Below, piece by piece: positions 7,808-18,250 of a stretch of DNA of 64,000 bases (position 1 is its first letter; each line of letters opens with the position of its first letter). Made by a program: the position numbers and the translations under genes. The notes under the pieces were generated by a model that saw nothing but the letters and a program-made list of their open reading frames with translations, had not been told where the DNA came from and did not search any database. This DNA comes from CAVVSD01 sp963750895 (GTDB lineage: Bacteria; Actinomycetota; Thermoleophilia; Solirubrobacterales; Solirubrobacteraceae), in the NCBI GenBank assembly GCA_963750895.1, contig CAVVSD010000008.1, forward strand, positions 806,001 to 870,000, in the 5' to 3' direction.

Positions 7808-9214
7808 ATGCGCCGTACGAAGATCGTGGCCACCATCGGCCCCGCGTCCCGCGATCCGGAGACCCTCCGCCGCATGATCGACGCGGGCATGGACGTCGCG
7901 CGGCTGAACTTCTCCCACGGGACCGTCGAGGAGCACACGGAGACCTCCCGCATGGTGCGCGACGCCGCGAGCGCCGCGGGCCGGCCGGTCGCGGTCCTCC
8001 AGGACCTCCCCGGCCCGAAGATGCGCATCGGCCAGCTGCGCGACGACCGCGCGGAGCTCGAGACCGGCAGCACCGTGACGTTCCTGTGCCGCGAGGACGG
8101 GCTCGGCGACGCGCGGCAGATCTCCGTCCCGATCCCCGAGCTCGCCGATGCGGTCGATCCAGGCGAGATCGTGTACCTGGCCGACGGCTCTGTCCGCCTG
8201 CGCGTCACCGCCGTGCGCGCCGGCGAGCAGGAGTTCGACTGCGAGGTCGAGTTCGGCGGGGCCGTCGCGTCCCGGCAGGGGCTGAACATCCCGGGCGAGA
8301 CGGAGATCCTCCCCTCGGTCCCCGACGGCGACCTGGAGATGCTGCACGCCGGGGAGCGCATCGGCGTCGACCTCGTGGCGCTGTCCTTCGTGCGCCGGGC
8401 CGAGGACGTCGACGCGGTGCGGCGCCACACCCGCCTGCCGCTCATCGCGAAGATCGAGAAGCCGCAGGCGGTCGACCGCGCGCAGTCGATCCTCAAGGCG
8501 GCCGACTGCGTCATGGTCGCGCGCGGCGACCTCGGCATCGAGCTGCCGATCCAGGACGTGCCCATCGTCCAGAAGAAGCTCCTCGCGCTCGCCGGCACGC
8601 TGGCGCGGCCGTCGATCACCGCGACGCAGATGCTCGACTCGATGGTGACCGCCTCGCGGCCGACGCGGGCCGAGGTCGCCGACGTCGCCAACGCGATCCT
8701 CGACGGGACCGACGCGGTGATGCTGTCGCAGGAGACCGCCATCGGCGCGCACCCCGTGGGGGCGATCGAGATGATGGCCGCGATCGCGAACCGGACCGAG
8801 CGCGAGGCGCCCTACGCGCGCTGGATCGAGACCCGCGTGCACCGCGACGAGCGCGACCCGGCGTACACGGTCGCCCACTCGGCCTGCGTCGCGGCGTCGG
8901 AGCTGGGACTCGACGCGCTCGTCATCCCGACGCTCTCCGGGCGCTCCGCGCGCCTGGTCTCCGCGCACCGGCCCGAGGTGCCGATCCTCGCGCTGTCGCC
9001 CGGCCGGGAGACGGTCCGGCGCTGCGGGCTCATGTGGGGCGTGCGCGCGTCGAGCATGCGCCGCATGGAGGTCACCGAGGACCTCATCGCCGAGGCCGCG
9101 CGCCGCGTCCTCGAGCTGGGCTGGTGCCAGCCCGGCCAGCGCATCGGGATCACCGCCGGGCTGCCGAGCGGCCGGCCGGGGACGACGTCGCTGTTCCAGG
9201 TGCAACAGCTGTAG
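7808..9214 (+). CDS. pyk: Pyruvate kinase
   Basis: A 468-aa enzyme making pyruvate and ATP from phosphoenolpyruvate and ADP, the last step of glycolysis. It opens RRTKIVATIGPASRDPETL, then MDVARLNFSHGTVEEH, VLQDLPGPKMRIG, PLIAKIEKPQAV (catalytic Lys), DCVMVARGDLGIELP, ATQMLDSMVTASRPTRAEV and NAILDGTDAVMLSQETAIGA. The C-terminal regulatory domain follows. It is of the usual length for the single-chain form. The gene stands alone with its own leaderless-type promoter and faces the leftward gene at 9222. Confidence 0.97.
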   Translation: MRRTKIVATIGPASRDPETLRRMIDAGMDVARLNFSHGTVEEHTETSRMVRDAASAAGRPVAVLQDLPGPKMRIGQLRDDRAELETGSTVTFLCREDGLGDARQISVPIPELADAVDPGEIVYLADGSVRLRVTAVRAGEQEFDCEVEFGGAVASRQGLNIPGETEILPSVPDGDLEMLHAGERIGVDLVALSFVRRAEDVDAVRRHTRLPLIAKIEKPQAVDRAQSILKAADCVMVARGDLGIELPIQDVPIVQKKLLALAGTLARPSITATQMLDSMVTASRPTRAEVADVANAILDGTDAVMLSQETAIGAHPVGAIEMMAAIANRTEREAPYARWIETRVHRDERDPAYTVAHSACVAASELGLDALVIPTLSGRSARLVSAHRPEVPILALSPGRETVRRCGLMWGVRASSMRRMEVTEDLIAEAARRVLELGWCQPGQRIGITAGLPSGRPGTTSLFQVQQL

Positions 9215-9221
9215 CCGGGAG

Positions 9222-10097
9222 CTACGCCACGAGCTCCGTGCGCAGCTCGTGGCTCTCGTCGGCGTTCGGCGCCTCGTAGAAGAGGCGGTGCCCGCCGCCG
9301 GGCAGGGCGAGGACGTCGAGGTAGCGCACCGCCGCCACGGGCTCGCCGTCGACCGGGTCCAGCCGCCGCCCGTCGCCGACGCGGGCCAGGCCGGTGCGCT
9401 CCCACCAGTTCTCCTCGGCGCTCGCGCGGGCGTCGTACGCGAACCAGCCGCCCGGCAGCACCGACGTGACGCGCGCGCCGCGCGCGTCCCACGCGCCCGA
9501 TCGACCGCGCAGCACGATGCCGTGATGGCTCCAGCGCAGGCCGTCGCGGCTCGTCGCGTAGATCGTGCACATCCGGTCCTCGTGGCCGGGGACCTCGAGG
9601 TGGTGCCCGCACAGCCACGCGTGCCAGCCGCTGGCCGTCCGGCGGATCACGGGGTCCTTGACGCCGATCGTCAGCGGGTCGCCGGCGAACGCGATGCTCG
9701 GCTGCGCGTCCGCGAGGCCCTCCGGGGTCGGCGCCTCGAGCATCTCGATGCGCCAGTGCTTCGTGCCCGGGGTCGCGACGCCGACCCAGGCGCGCCACGC
9801 GCCGGTCTCGGTGCGGGCGAGGGCGGGACGCTCGAGCATCTCCGCGCCGAACTGGTCGCGGGTGAGCACGGCGACGGTCTCGAGCTGCTCGCCGTCCTCC
9901 GAGCGCGCGATGACGACCTCGTCGCGCAGCTCGCCGGCGTGCCGCACGCGGTAGCCGACGACGATCGACCCGTCCTCGTCGAGGACGGCGCTCGGCGCGC
10001 CGGCCCAGTTCTGGGCGCCCGGTCCGGGCGCGGCGGCGGCGACCGCGTGTCCCCCGGTCCCGGGGAGCGGCAGCGATGTGGTGTCGGGCGTGCTCAT
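9222..10097 (-). CDS. Five-bladed beta-propeller / GH43-like hypothetical protein
   Basis: A 291-aa cytoplasmic protein with no signal peptide. Repeated strands of the form APSAVLDEDGSIVVGYRVR, ERPALARTETGAWRAWVGV, IGVKDPVIRRTASGWHAWL and CTIYATSRDGLRWSHHG are the W/D-rich pattern of GH43/GH32-type beta-propellers. Acidic residues in the DEDG, KDPVI and EERT-like positions could be catalytic, but the triad cannot be assigned with confidence. ATG at 10097 is preferred; GTG at 10106 is an alternative. It converges on pyk with seven bases between the stops. The function is unknown. Confidence 0.55.
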   Translation of the reverse strand: MSTPDTTSLPLPGTGGHAVAAAAPGPGAQNWAGAPSAVLDEDGSIVVGYRVRHAGELRDEVVIARSEDGEQLETVAVLTRDQFGAEMLERPALARTETGAWRAWVGVATPGTKHWRIEMLEAPTPEGLADAQPSIAFAGDPLTIGVKDPVIRRTASGWHAWLCGHHLEVPGHEDRMCTIYATSRDGLRWSHHGIVLRGRSGAWDARGARVTSVLPGGWFAYDARASAEENWWERTGLARVGDGRRLDPVDGEPVAAVRYLDVLALPGGGHRLFYEAPNADESHELRTELVA

Positions 10098-10174
10098 GGA
10101 CGTCACGATGCCGGTGAGCAGCGCCTGTCACATCGGGCGTCCGGGCACTCCTGGGGCCGCAGACCCCTTACCCC

Positions 10175-10882
10175 TCAGGCCGCGGTGACGTCGCCCCTGG
10201 CCGCCGCGCGCAGGGTTTCGTCCATGCAGTCGCCGTCCCCGACGGGCAGGGCGACGTCGATCTCCTGCACCGGCCCGCCGCGGACGACGCGCAGCACCCC
10301 GAGGCGCTCGAACAGCGTCCGCATCGCCCGGTTCTCGCTCAGCAGGGTCGCGGTGAACTCGCGGACGCCCTCCTGGCGTGCGCGGTCCGCGAGCCGCCCG
10401 AGCAGTGCGGCGCCGACGCCGCGGCCCTGCCAGTCGTCGACGACGGTGACCGCCGCCTCGGCGGCCACGGGGCGGTCCGGATCGCGCACGTAGCGGGCGA
10501 TGCCGATCCCCTCGCCCGTCTCCGGGTCGATCGCGGCGAGCGCCTCGTGGTCGTGGTGATCGACCTCCGTGAGCGACACGAGCTCGGCGACGCTCAGCTC
10601 CTTCTTGGGGGTGAGGAAGCGCCGGTACCGCGACCCCTCGCCCAGGCGGCCGAACGCCTGCAGCACGTGCGGCTTGTCGTCGGGCTCGATCGGGCGGATG
10701 CGGACCGATGCGCCGTCCCGCAGGTGCACGAGGGCACCGTCCTCCCGTGCGGCTCCGCGCGCGTAGGCGTCGCGGCGCTCGATCGCCTCCTCCTCCGTGT
10801 CGTGGCGCGACACGGGTGCGCCGTGGCCGGAGAGCTTCACGAACCAGGCCCCGCTCGGGCTGGGCTCGACGTAGAAGCGCAT
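10175..10882 (-). CDS. GNAT acetyltransferase with N-terminal DUF2188 domain
   Basis: A 235-aa protein. Residues 1-45 (RFYVEPSPSGAWFVKLSG, then DTEEEAIERRDAYAR) match the small DUF2188 domain. Residues about 55-210 are a GNAT domain with ALVHLRDGASVRIRPIEPDD at its start and the acetyl-CoA loop VVDDWQGRGVGAALLGRL. The RRFLTPKKELSVAELVSLTEVDH stretch resembles the C-terminal GNAT of Pat/AcuA-type protein acetyltransferases. The substrate is unknown. It begins 14 bases after the ABC1 kinase gene and is probably cotranscribed with it. Confidence 0.75.
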   Translation of the reverse strand: MRFYVEPSPSGAWFVKLSGHGAPVSRHDTEEEAIERRDAYARGAAREDGALVHLRDGASVRIRPIEPDDKPHVLQAFGRLGEGSRYRRFLTPKKELSVAELVSLTEVDHHDHEALAAIDPETGEGIGIARYVRDPDRPVAAEAAVTVVDDWQGRGVGAALLGRLADRARQEGVREFTATLLSENRAMRTLFERLGVLRVVRGGPVQEIDVALPVGDGDCMDETLRAAARGDVTAA

Positions 10883-10896
10883 CGGGGCGGTGCCGG

Positions 10897-12285
10897 CTAG
10901 GCGGCCGCCCGACCGCCGTAGAAGGCCGCCTCCTGCTCGCCGAGCTCGGTGACCGGCGGGTCGCCGTAGATCCACTCGCGGGCGATGCGGTTCCAGTTGG
11001 CCTTGCTGTGCAGCTGGCCGAGCACCGCGAGCACGAGCGTCTCCAGGCGGCGTCCGAGCAGGTGGTCGGGCGGCAGCGTCTCGTGGCGCATCTGGCCGAA
11101 GTAGGACGAGCGCGGGTCGGACATCTCGATCGTCACGCGCGTGGCGATCTCCGGCGTCAGCTCGATCTCCTCGTCGCGGGTGTACCACCACGTGAAGTCG
11201 TCGAACTGCTGCAGCGCGCCCTCCGGCGTGTACTTCGACGGATCGCGGATGAGCCCGCCGCGGTGCAGGTGCTCGATGAGCTCCTCGCCGCGCCGCTCGA
11301 TGCCCAGCCGCTGGCTCTGCAGCTCGTACTCGGCGATGTCGGGGCGGATGCGCTTGAACAGGCCGAAGTCCAGGAACGCCATGCGCCCGTCGCCCAGCAG
11401 CAGCGAGTTCCCCGGGTGCGGGTCGCCGGAGAACTGCAGGTGGCGGTACATGCAGCCGAAGTAGAAGCGGAAGATCATCTCGCCGATGCGGTCGCGCTCG
11501 GCCTGCGGGAGCGTCTTGAGCTCCTCGAAGCCGCGCCCGTCGACGAACTCGGAGACGATGACCCGCTCGTGCGAGAGCGACGTGACGACGTCGGGCACGA
11601 CCATGAACGGGTGGCCGCGGAAGATCCGCGCGAGCGCGCGCTGGTTCTGCGCCTCGAGCTCGTAGTCGAGCTCCTCCTCGATGCGCCCGCGGATCTCCTC
11701 GCCCATCGCCTTGGGGTCGAGGCCCGGGGCGATCGAGCGCATGAGGCGGAGGATCATCCCCATGTTCTGCATGTCGGCGCGGACCGCGTTGGCGACGCCG
11801 GGGTACTGCACCTTCACGGCGACCTCGCGCCCGTCGTCGAGCCGCGCGCGGTAGACCTGGCCGATCGACGCCGACGCGATCGGGTCCTCGTCGAACTCGT
11901 CGAAGACGTTGGCGAGCTTGTCGTCGTACTCCTGCTCGAGGACCTTGCGCATGTCCTTGAAGGAGACCTTCGGCGCGGCGTCGCGCAGCTCGGCGAGCTT
12001 CGCCTGGAACTGCTCGCGGTACTCCTCGGGCACGAGGCCGACGTCCAGGAACGACAGGACCTGGCCGAGCTTCATGGCCGCGCCCTTCATCGTGCCCAGC
12101 GCGGCGACGACCTGCTCGGCCGTCTCGTACTGGCGTCGCGCGAGTGCCTCGCGGCGCGCGTCCTCGCCCCGGAACGTGTTGGCCGCACGCGTCCCGGCCT
12201 GTCGCGCCGCCTGCCCGGCGGCCAGCCGCCCGACGCGTGAGGACCGCGCCAATCGCGAGGTCGGGATCTTGTCGTCGGAGGCCAC
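10897..12285 (-). CDS. ABC1/UbiB (AarF/ADCK) family atypical kinase
   Basis: A 462-aa protein of the ADCK/UbiB family. The KxGQ motif is MKLGQVLSF, the Ala-rich loop is ASASIGQVYRARL, the nucleotide lysine lies in EVAVKVQYPGV, and the catalytic and metal sites are SGDPHPGNSLLLGD and AFLDFGLFKRI. No C-terminal membrane helices are evident, unlike E. coli UbiB. Members support quinone or lipid metabolism through ATPase activity. The start is GTG at 12285 with TACCCT six bases upstream, indicating leaderless transcription divergent from the glyoxalase gene. Specific function is unproven. Confidence 0.88.
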   Translation of the reverse strand: MASDDKIPTSRLARSSRVGRLAAGQAARQAGTRAANTFRGEDARREALARRQYETAEQVVAALGTMKGAAMKLGQVLSFLDVGLVPEEYREQFQAKLAELRDAAPKVSFKDMRKVLEQEYDDKLANVFDEFDEDPIASASIGQVYRARLDDGREVAVKVQYPGVANAVRADMQNMGMILRLMRSIAPGLDPKAMGEEIRGRIEEELDYELEAQNQRALARIFRGHPFMVVPDVVTSLSHERVIVSEFVDGRGFEELKTLPQAERDRIGEMIFRFYFGCMYRHLQFSGDPHPGNSLLLGDGRMAFLDFGLFKRIRPDIAEYELQSQRLGIERRGEELIEHLHRGGLIRDPSKYTPEGALQQFDDFTWWYTRDEEIELTPEIATRVTIEMSDPRSSYFGQMRHETLPPDHLLGRRLETLVLAVLGQLHSKANWNRIAREWIYGDPPVTELGEQEAAFYGGRAAA

Positions 12286-12291
12286 CCTGTC

Positions 12292-12301
12292 AGGGTACCT
12301 T
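12292..12301. promoter_or_regulatory. Overlapping divergent -10 boxes (TACCCT leftward, TACCTT rightward)
   Basis: The sequence AGGGTACCTT contains TACCCT on the minus strand (12297 to 12292, six bases before GTG 12285) and TACCTT on the plus strand (12296-12301, ten bases before ATG 12312). The two -10 elements share the TA step, so the two genes may compete for polymerase. Confidence 0.5.
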
Positions 12302-12311
12302 CGGCTCCACC

Positions 12312-12683
12312 ATGGAACTCATCCACACCTGCTACCGCATCGGCGACATCGACCGGTCCGTCGCGTTCTACGAGGCGCTTGGCTTCGAGGAGCGCCGGCG
12401 CATGCCGATCCGCGACGAGGCGATCAACGTCTTCATGGGTCTCCCCGGCGACGGCGACCGGCTCGAGCTGACCTACAACCACGGCGTCGACTCCTACACG
12501 CACGGGACGGGCTACAACCACATCGCGATCACCGTCGACGACCTCGACGGCAAGCTCGCGAAGCTCGCCGAGCAGGGCATCGCGCCGGAGAAGCCGCCGT
12601 ACCAGGTGCGCGAGGGCGGGTCGCGGATCTGCTTCGTCCGCGACCCGGACGACTACCGGATCGAGATCATCGAGCGCGGCTGA
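12312..12683 (+). CDS. Lactoylglutathione lyase-type glyoxalase (VOC)
   Basis: A 123-aa single-domain VOC protein close to glyoxalase I. It has the opening HTCYRIGDIDRSVAFYEALGFEE, the RLELTYNHGVDSYTHGTGYNHIAI block with the metal-ligand His and Glu positions, and the C-terminal FVRDPDDYRIEIIERG. Glyoxalase I isomerises the hemithioacetal of methylglyoxal. Actinobacteria usually use mycothiol rather than glutathione, so the thiol partner is uncertain. The ATG at 12312 fits the VOC N-terminus and the TACCTT box just upstream. Confidence 0.82.
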   Translation: MELIHTCYRIGDIDRSVAFYEALGFEERRRMPIRDEAINVFMGLPGDGDRLELTYNHGVDSYTHGTGYNHIAITVDDLDGKLAKLAEQGIAPEKPPYQVREGGSRICFVRDPDDYRIEIIERG

Positions 12684-12762
12684 TCCCCTGCTAGCGCGGC
12701 GATTCTCAGTTCCAGACGGCCCAGCCTCGAGCGGGTCGTTCGGCCGGTCTAGCGGCGGTCGA

Positions 12763-13059
12763 TCACAGCTCGCCGGCGGCGAAGCGCAGCAGCTGCGGCG
12801 GACCGGTCAGGAGGTCGTCGGCGTGGTCGAGCAGGCGCCTGAGGTGCGGCGTCTGCCCGTGCGCGGCGAAGGCCTCGTCGTCGGCCCACCGCTCGAGCAC
12901 GGCGAAGCGGGCCGGCGTGCCCTCCAGGCGGCGCACGGTGTAGGCGACGTTTCCGGGTTCGGCGCGCGAGGGCGTCACCGCCGCCTTCAGGAGGTCCTCG
13001 ACGCTGTGGACGTGGTCCTCGGTAGGGGTGAACAAGGCCATGATCTCGAGTTCGGACAT
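12763..13059 (-). CDS. Antibiotic-biosynthesis-monooxygenase-type (ABM) protein
   Basis: A 98-aa ferredoxin-like alpha+beta barrel protein. It has LEIMALFTPTEDHVHSVEDL at the N-terminus, EPGNVAYTVRRLEGTPARFA in the middle, and VLERWADDEAFAAHGQTPHL with the conserved W/H positions, as in YgiN-like quinol monooxygenases. It is divergent from the LysR gene with a shared 68-base regulatory region. A TACGCT box lies seven bases before the ATG. It is probably the regulated target of the LysR protein. The substrate is unknown. Confidence 0.82.
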   Translation of the reverse strand: MSELEIMALFTPTEDHVHSVEDLLKAAVTPSRAEPGNVAYTVRRLEGTPARFAVLERWADDEAFAAHGQTPHLRRLLDHADDLLTGPPQLLRFAAGEL

Positions 13060-13066
13060 GGCTGCG

Positions 13067-13072
13067 AGCGTA
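13067..13072 (-). promoter_or_regulatory. -10 box TACGCT, leaderless-type, for the ABM gene
   Basis: On the minus strand TACGCT ends seven bases before the ATG at 13059, with no Shine-Dalgarno between. Confidence 0.5.
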
Positions 13073-13106
13073 TGGACGCGAGCTCCCCAGGGGAAACAGG
13101 CGCGGG

Positions 13107-13120
13107 TTGTGACGTCACAA
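13107..13120. promoter_or_regulatory. Perfect palindrome TTGTGACGTCACAA, likely LysR operator
   Basis: A 14-base perfect palindrome fitting the LysR T-N11-A rule lies between the divergent ABM and LysR genes, eight bases before the LysR GTG. Its right half doubles as the CACAAT -10-like box of the LysR gene, which suggests autorepression. Confidence 0.65.
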
Positions 13121-13127
13121 TGGCGCG

Positions 13128-14021
13128 GTGCCCGAGCTCCGTCGCCTGCGCTATGCCGTGGCCGTCGCCGACGAGCTGAACTTCACGCGTGCGGCGGAGC
13201 GGCTCGGGGTGTCCCAGCAGGTGCTCAGCGAGCAGATCCGCCGGCTCGAGGACGAGCTCGGGCTGCAGGTCTTCGACCGCACGACCCGCCAGGTGCGGGT
13301 GACGTCGCACGGGCGTCAGATCCTCGACGAGGCCCGCGCCGTCGTCGGGGCGGCCGACGCGCTGCGCGATCGCGCGCGCCGGCTGGCCTCCGCGCAGGCC
13401 GGTGTGGTGGGCCTCGGCTACTCGCGAACGACGGCGTTCGACACCGCGCCGCGACTCGTCTCGGCGGTCACGGAGGCCCGGCCCGAGCTGCGCGTGGAGG
13501 TGCGCGAGGTGCCGAGCCGCCAGCTGCCGCAGGCGGTGCGCGACGGCGACGTCGACGTGGCGCTGTCGCGCTGGGCGGACGACACCGATCAGCTCTTCGC
13601 CCACACCCTGCGCCGCCTGCGCTCCGGGGTGATCCTCCGCGCCGGCGACGCGCTGGCCGGCCGCGCGGAGGTCGCGCTGGGCGACCTCGCGGGACGCTCG
13701 CTGGTGATGCACCGCCGGAAGGACGCGCCCGCGCGCCACGACGCCACCCTGGCCGCCTGCGCCGAGGCCGGCGTGGAGCCCGAGATCGTCACGGCCCGCC
13801 TGCCGTTCGACCCGCTGTTCACCGACGTCGCGGAGGGGCGGGGCGTCCAGATCGCGTCGGAGTCGATCCGCGGCGCGCTGCCGGCCGGGCTGACGTGGGT
13901 CCCGCTGGCCTCGGGCGTCCTCGAGCAGCGGGTGGACCTGCTCTGGGACCCTGCGCGGGCGCATCCGGCGCGCGACGCGTTCCTCGACGAGGCCCGGGCC
14001 TGGGCCGGCGCGCAGCGGTGA
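13128..14021 (+). CDS. LysR-family transcriptional regulator
   Basis: A 297-aa regulator. Residues 1-62 are the LysR helix-turn-helix (ELRRLRYAVAVADELNFTRA, ERLGVSQQVLSEQIRRLEDE). Residues 90-290 are the periplasmic-binding-like effector domain (VGLGYSRTTAFDTAPRLVSA, RQLPQAVRDGDVDVALSRW). GTG at 13128 gives the standard N-terminus. It is divergent from the ABM monooxygenase gene with a 14-base palindrome between them. The co-inducer is unknown. Confidence 0.9.
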   Translation: MPELRRLRYAVAVADELNFTRAAERLGVSQQVLSEQIRRLEDELGLQVFDRTTRQVRVTSHGRQILDEARAVVGAADALRDRARRLASAQAGVVGLGYSRTTAFDTAPRLVSAVTEARPELRVEVREVPSRQLPQAVRDGDVDVALSRWADDTDQLFAHTLRRLRSGVILRAGDALAGRAEVALGDLAGRSLVMHRRKDAPARHDATLAACAEAGVEPEIVTARLPFDPLFTDVAEGRGVQIASESIRGALPAGLTWVPLASGVLEQRVDLLWDPARAHPARDAFLDEARAWAGAQR

Positions 14022-14064
14022 GCGCTCAGGGATTGTCAGGCGATGGCGTAGCGGGCCGTACCGC

Positions 14065-14454
14065 TCAGCTGTACAGCAGCACCCGGACCATGCGCGTGCG
14101 CTGCGTGCAGCGCAGCTCGTACGCGAGGTCGCCGTCCGGGTTCAGCTCGACGTAGCGCCCTCGGCACGTGAACCACCCGTGCCGGCGACCGCGAACGGCT
14201 CGGACCGCGAAGGTCGGCTGCGGCGCGCCGATCTCCGCGGCGATCGGCTTGCCGGCGTCGTACCTGCGGATGATCCCGCGGGCGACGTCGCGTCCGACGT
14301 CGCAGCCCACGTCCGTCGTGCTGATCCTCTCGACGAACGGAACGCCCGATCGCATCGACCCGGGCACACTGCACCTCGCAGCCTGGGCAGCACCTGAACC
14401 GGTGAGCGTGAGCGCGGTCATGAGGGCGGCTGTGAGGGTGAGGCGGCGCAGCAT
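14065..14454 (-). CDS. Secreted hypothetical protein
   Basis: A 129-aa protein with a Sec signal peptide (MLRRLTLTAALMTALTLTG, cleavage near AQAA at about residue 25). The mature part has four cysteines (RCSVPG, VGCDVG, FTCRGR, LRCTQR), consistent with two disulfides in an exported domain. The pattern CDVGRDVARGIIRRYDAG followed by FTCRGR resembles small secreted actinobacterial proteins of unknown function. AGGA precedes the ATG by nine bases. It converges on the LysR gene. No function is assigned. Confidence 0.6.
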   Translation of the reverse strand: MLRRLTLTAALMTALTLTGSGAAQAARCSVPGSMRSGVPFVERISTTDVGCDVGRDVARGIIRRYDAGKPIAAEIGAPQPTFAVRAVRGRRHGWFTCRGRYVELNPDGDLAYELRCTQRTRMVRVLLYS

Positions 14455-14635
14455 GTTTCTGTCCTGCCATCCATGGTCGAATACACCGCACCGAGGTGAG
14501 TCACACGCCGACTGTGCGCGGTGCGCTCGCGCGATCGCGTCTGGCCCGAGCTCCGACACGCCTCCGGAGTAGATCGGGCGCGCTCCGGGTACTCCCGCGG
14601 CGGGGAAGGGAGTTCCACGTGAGTGGAGCACGTCG

Positions 14636-16269
<1,634 letters not shown>

Positions 16270-16273
<4 letters not shown>

Positions 16274-17166
16274 GCCAGTTCATCGAGTTGCTGATCAGCG
16301 GCCTCATGCTCGGCTGCATCTACGGGCTCATCGCCATGGGCTTCGTGATCGTCTTCAAGGCCACCAACGTCGTGAACTTCGCCCACGCGTCGATCGTGAT
16401 GCTCGGTGCGTTCCTGGTGGCCAAGTGGCACGACAGCCTGGGCTTCTTCGGGGCGATCGCGGCGGCGGCGGTCGTCTGCGCGGTGGCCGCCACGCTGCTC
16501 GACGTCGCGATCATGCGACCGCTGCGCCGGCGCGGCGCCAGCATCGACGTGCTTGCGATCATGACCATCGCGCTGAACATCATCATCGGGACCGAGCTCG
16601 TGCGGGCGGTCGGGAACGACCTGCTGCCCTCGGGTGCGCCGTGGGGCTCGGACGTCACGAGGATCGCCGGGGCCGCGGTGCCGCAGGCGCGCATCGCGGC
16701 AGCCATCGTCGCGCTTGTCCTGATGGGCATCTTCTACGTCCTGTTCACGCGCTCGAACTGGGGCGTGGCAATGCGCTCCGCCGCATCGGATCCCGAGGCG
16801 GCGGCGCTGATGGGCATCCGGCTCGGGCGCGTCGCGGCGGGCGCGTGGGCGGTGGCGGGAGGGCTTGCCGCCGTCGGCGGCGCCTTCTTCGTGAGCTTCC
16901 CGGCCGGAGGCGTGAGCAATGCCACCGGGCTGTTGGCCCTCAGCGCGATTCCGGTGGCGGTGCTCGGCGGGCTCGACTCGACCGCCGGCGCCATGGTCGG
17001 CGGGCTGCTGATCGGGGTGGCCCAGACGCTCGCCGCCGGCTACCAGGACGAGCTCTCCTTCCTCGGTCGGGGGCTGTCGAACGTCGTGCCGTACGTCGTG
17101 CTGTTCGCGGTCCTTCTCTGGAGGCCGTGGGGCTTGTTCGGGACGCGGGAGCTCACCCGTGTCTGA
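16270..17166 (+). CDS. livH: Branched-chain amino-acid-type ABC permease LivH
   Basis: A 298-aa membrane permease starting SQFIELLISGLMLGCIYGLI, with the LivH landmark FKATNVVNFAHASIVMLGAF and about eight membrane segments. The loop AASDPEAAALMGIRLGRVAAGAWAV matches the cytoplasmic EAA-like region that contacts the ATPase. GTG at 16270 overlaps the fused ATPase stop (GTGA), and the livM start lies inside its 3' end. Substrates of such systems range from branched amino acids to amides, urea and aromatic acids; the sequence does not decide. Confidence 0.92.
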
Positions 17167-18250
17167 GGTCGCGGTGAAGCGGATCGGCTGGGTGGCGCTG
17201 GCCGCGCTCCTCTTGTGGCTGCCCCAGTACCTGGAAGGGTTCTGGCTGCAGACGGGCCTCTTCGCCATGAGTTCTGCGATCGGCGCGATCGGTCTCACGC
17301 TGCTCGTGGGGGTGACCGGTCAGCTGTCCCTCGCGAGCGCGTTCTTCATCGCGATCGGGGCGTACGGCTACTCCTACCTCGCGGGTGAGTCGGGGGCTCC
17401 CGGCGGCGCGATCACGGCGCCGCAAGGGCTCGGATGGCCGCCGTTGCTGGCCGCTGTCGGAGCGATCGTGGCCGCAGGCATGGCAGGCGCGCTGTTCAGC
17501 CCGATCGCCGGGCGGCTCAAGGGCATCTACCTCGGCCTCGCCTCGATCGGCCTGGTGTTCATCGGCCAGCACATCCTGCAGAACGCGACCTCGGTCACCG
17601 GCGGCTTCAACGGCCGTGACGCCACCCCGTTCGACCTCTTCGGGTTCCGCTTCGCCAACGATCATCCGTCGAACTTCGATGTCTTCGGCGTCCCGTACGG
17701 GCAGCTCGAGCGGCTGTGGTATCTGGGACTGCTGCTCGTGCTCCTCGCCGCCTGGTACGCGCGAAACCTGGTGCGTACACGGCCGGGCCGCGCCCTGGAG
17801 GCGATCCGCGACAGCGAGGTGGCGGCCGCCGTGATGGGCGTCAACGTGCCGCTGTACCGCGCGGCGGCCTTCACCGTGAGCTCGATGTACGCCGGCCTGG
17901 CCGGCGTCTTCCTGGCGCTCGCGTTCGGCCGGATCGTGCCCGAGAGCTTCAACTTCCTGTACTCGATCGACTTCCTCGTGATGATCGTCATCGGCGGGCT
18001 CGGCTCCGTAGGCGGAGCGGTCGTCGGCGCCGTGGTCGTCAGCGCGCTGCCCCAGGTGCTCCTGCACTACGCCGACCGGCTCCCGCTCGTGGCGGCCCCG
18101 GGTAGCGCCGGACTGCAGCCTGGCGATGCGGCGCGCTTCCTCTACGGCGCTGCGGTCGTCCTCGTTCTGCTCTTCGCCTCGGAGGGTCTCGCCGGTCTCA
18201 CGCGCCGCATCCGGGTCCGCCAACTCAATCTCAAGGAGAGCACATCATGA
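17159..18250 (+). CDS. livM: Branched-chain amino-acid-type ABC permease LivM
   Basis: A 363-aa permease. It has LTLLVGVTGQLSLASAFFIAIGAYGYSYL-type LivM sequence early (the GQLSLASA segment is diagnostic), AAVMGVNVPLYRAAAFTVSS in the cytoplasmic loop, and VIGGLGSVGGAVVGAVVV near the end. Nine to ten membrane segments are expected. GTG at 17159 overlaps livH by eight bases, and the stop overlaps the binding-protein ATG (ATGA). It forms the heteromeric channel with LivH. Confidence 0.92.
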   Translation: MSEVAVKRIGWVALAALLLWLPQYLEGFWLQTGLFAMSSAIGAIGLTLLVGVTGQLSLASAFFIAIGAYGYSYLAGESGAPGGAITAPQGLGWPPLLAAVGAIVAAGMAGALFSPIAGRLKGIYLGLASIGLVFIGQHILQNATSVTGGFNGRDATPFDLFGFRFANDHPSNFDVFGVPYGQLERLWYLGLLLVLLAAWYARNLVRTRPGRALEAIRDSEVAAAVMGVNVPLYRAAAFTVSSMYAGLAGVFLALAFGRIVPESFNFLYSIDFLVMIVIGGLGSVGGAVVGAVVVSALPQVLLHYADRLPLVAAPGSAGLQPGDAARFLYGAAVVLVLLFASEGLAGLTRRIRVRQLNLKESTS

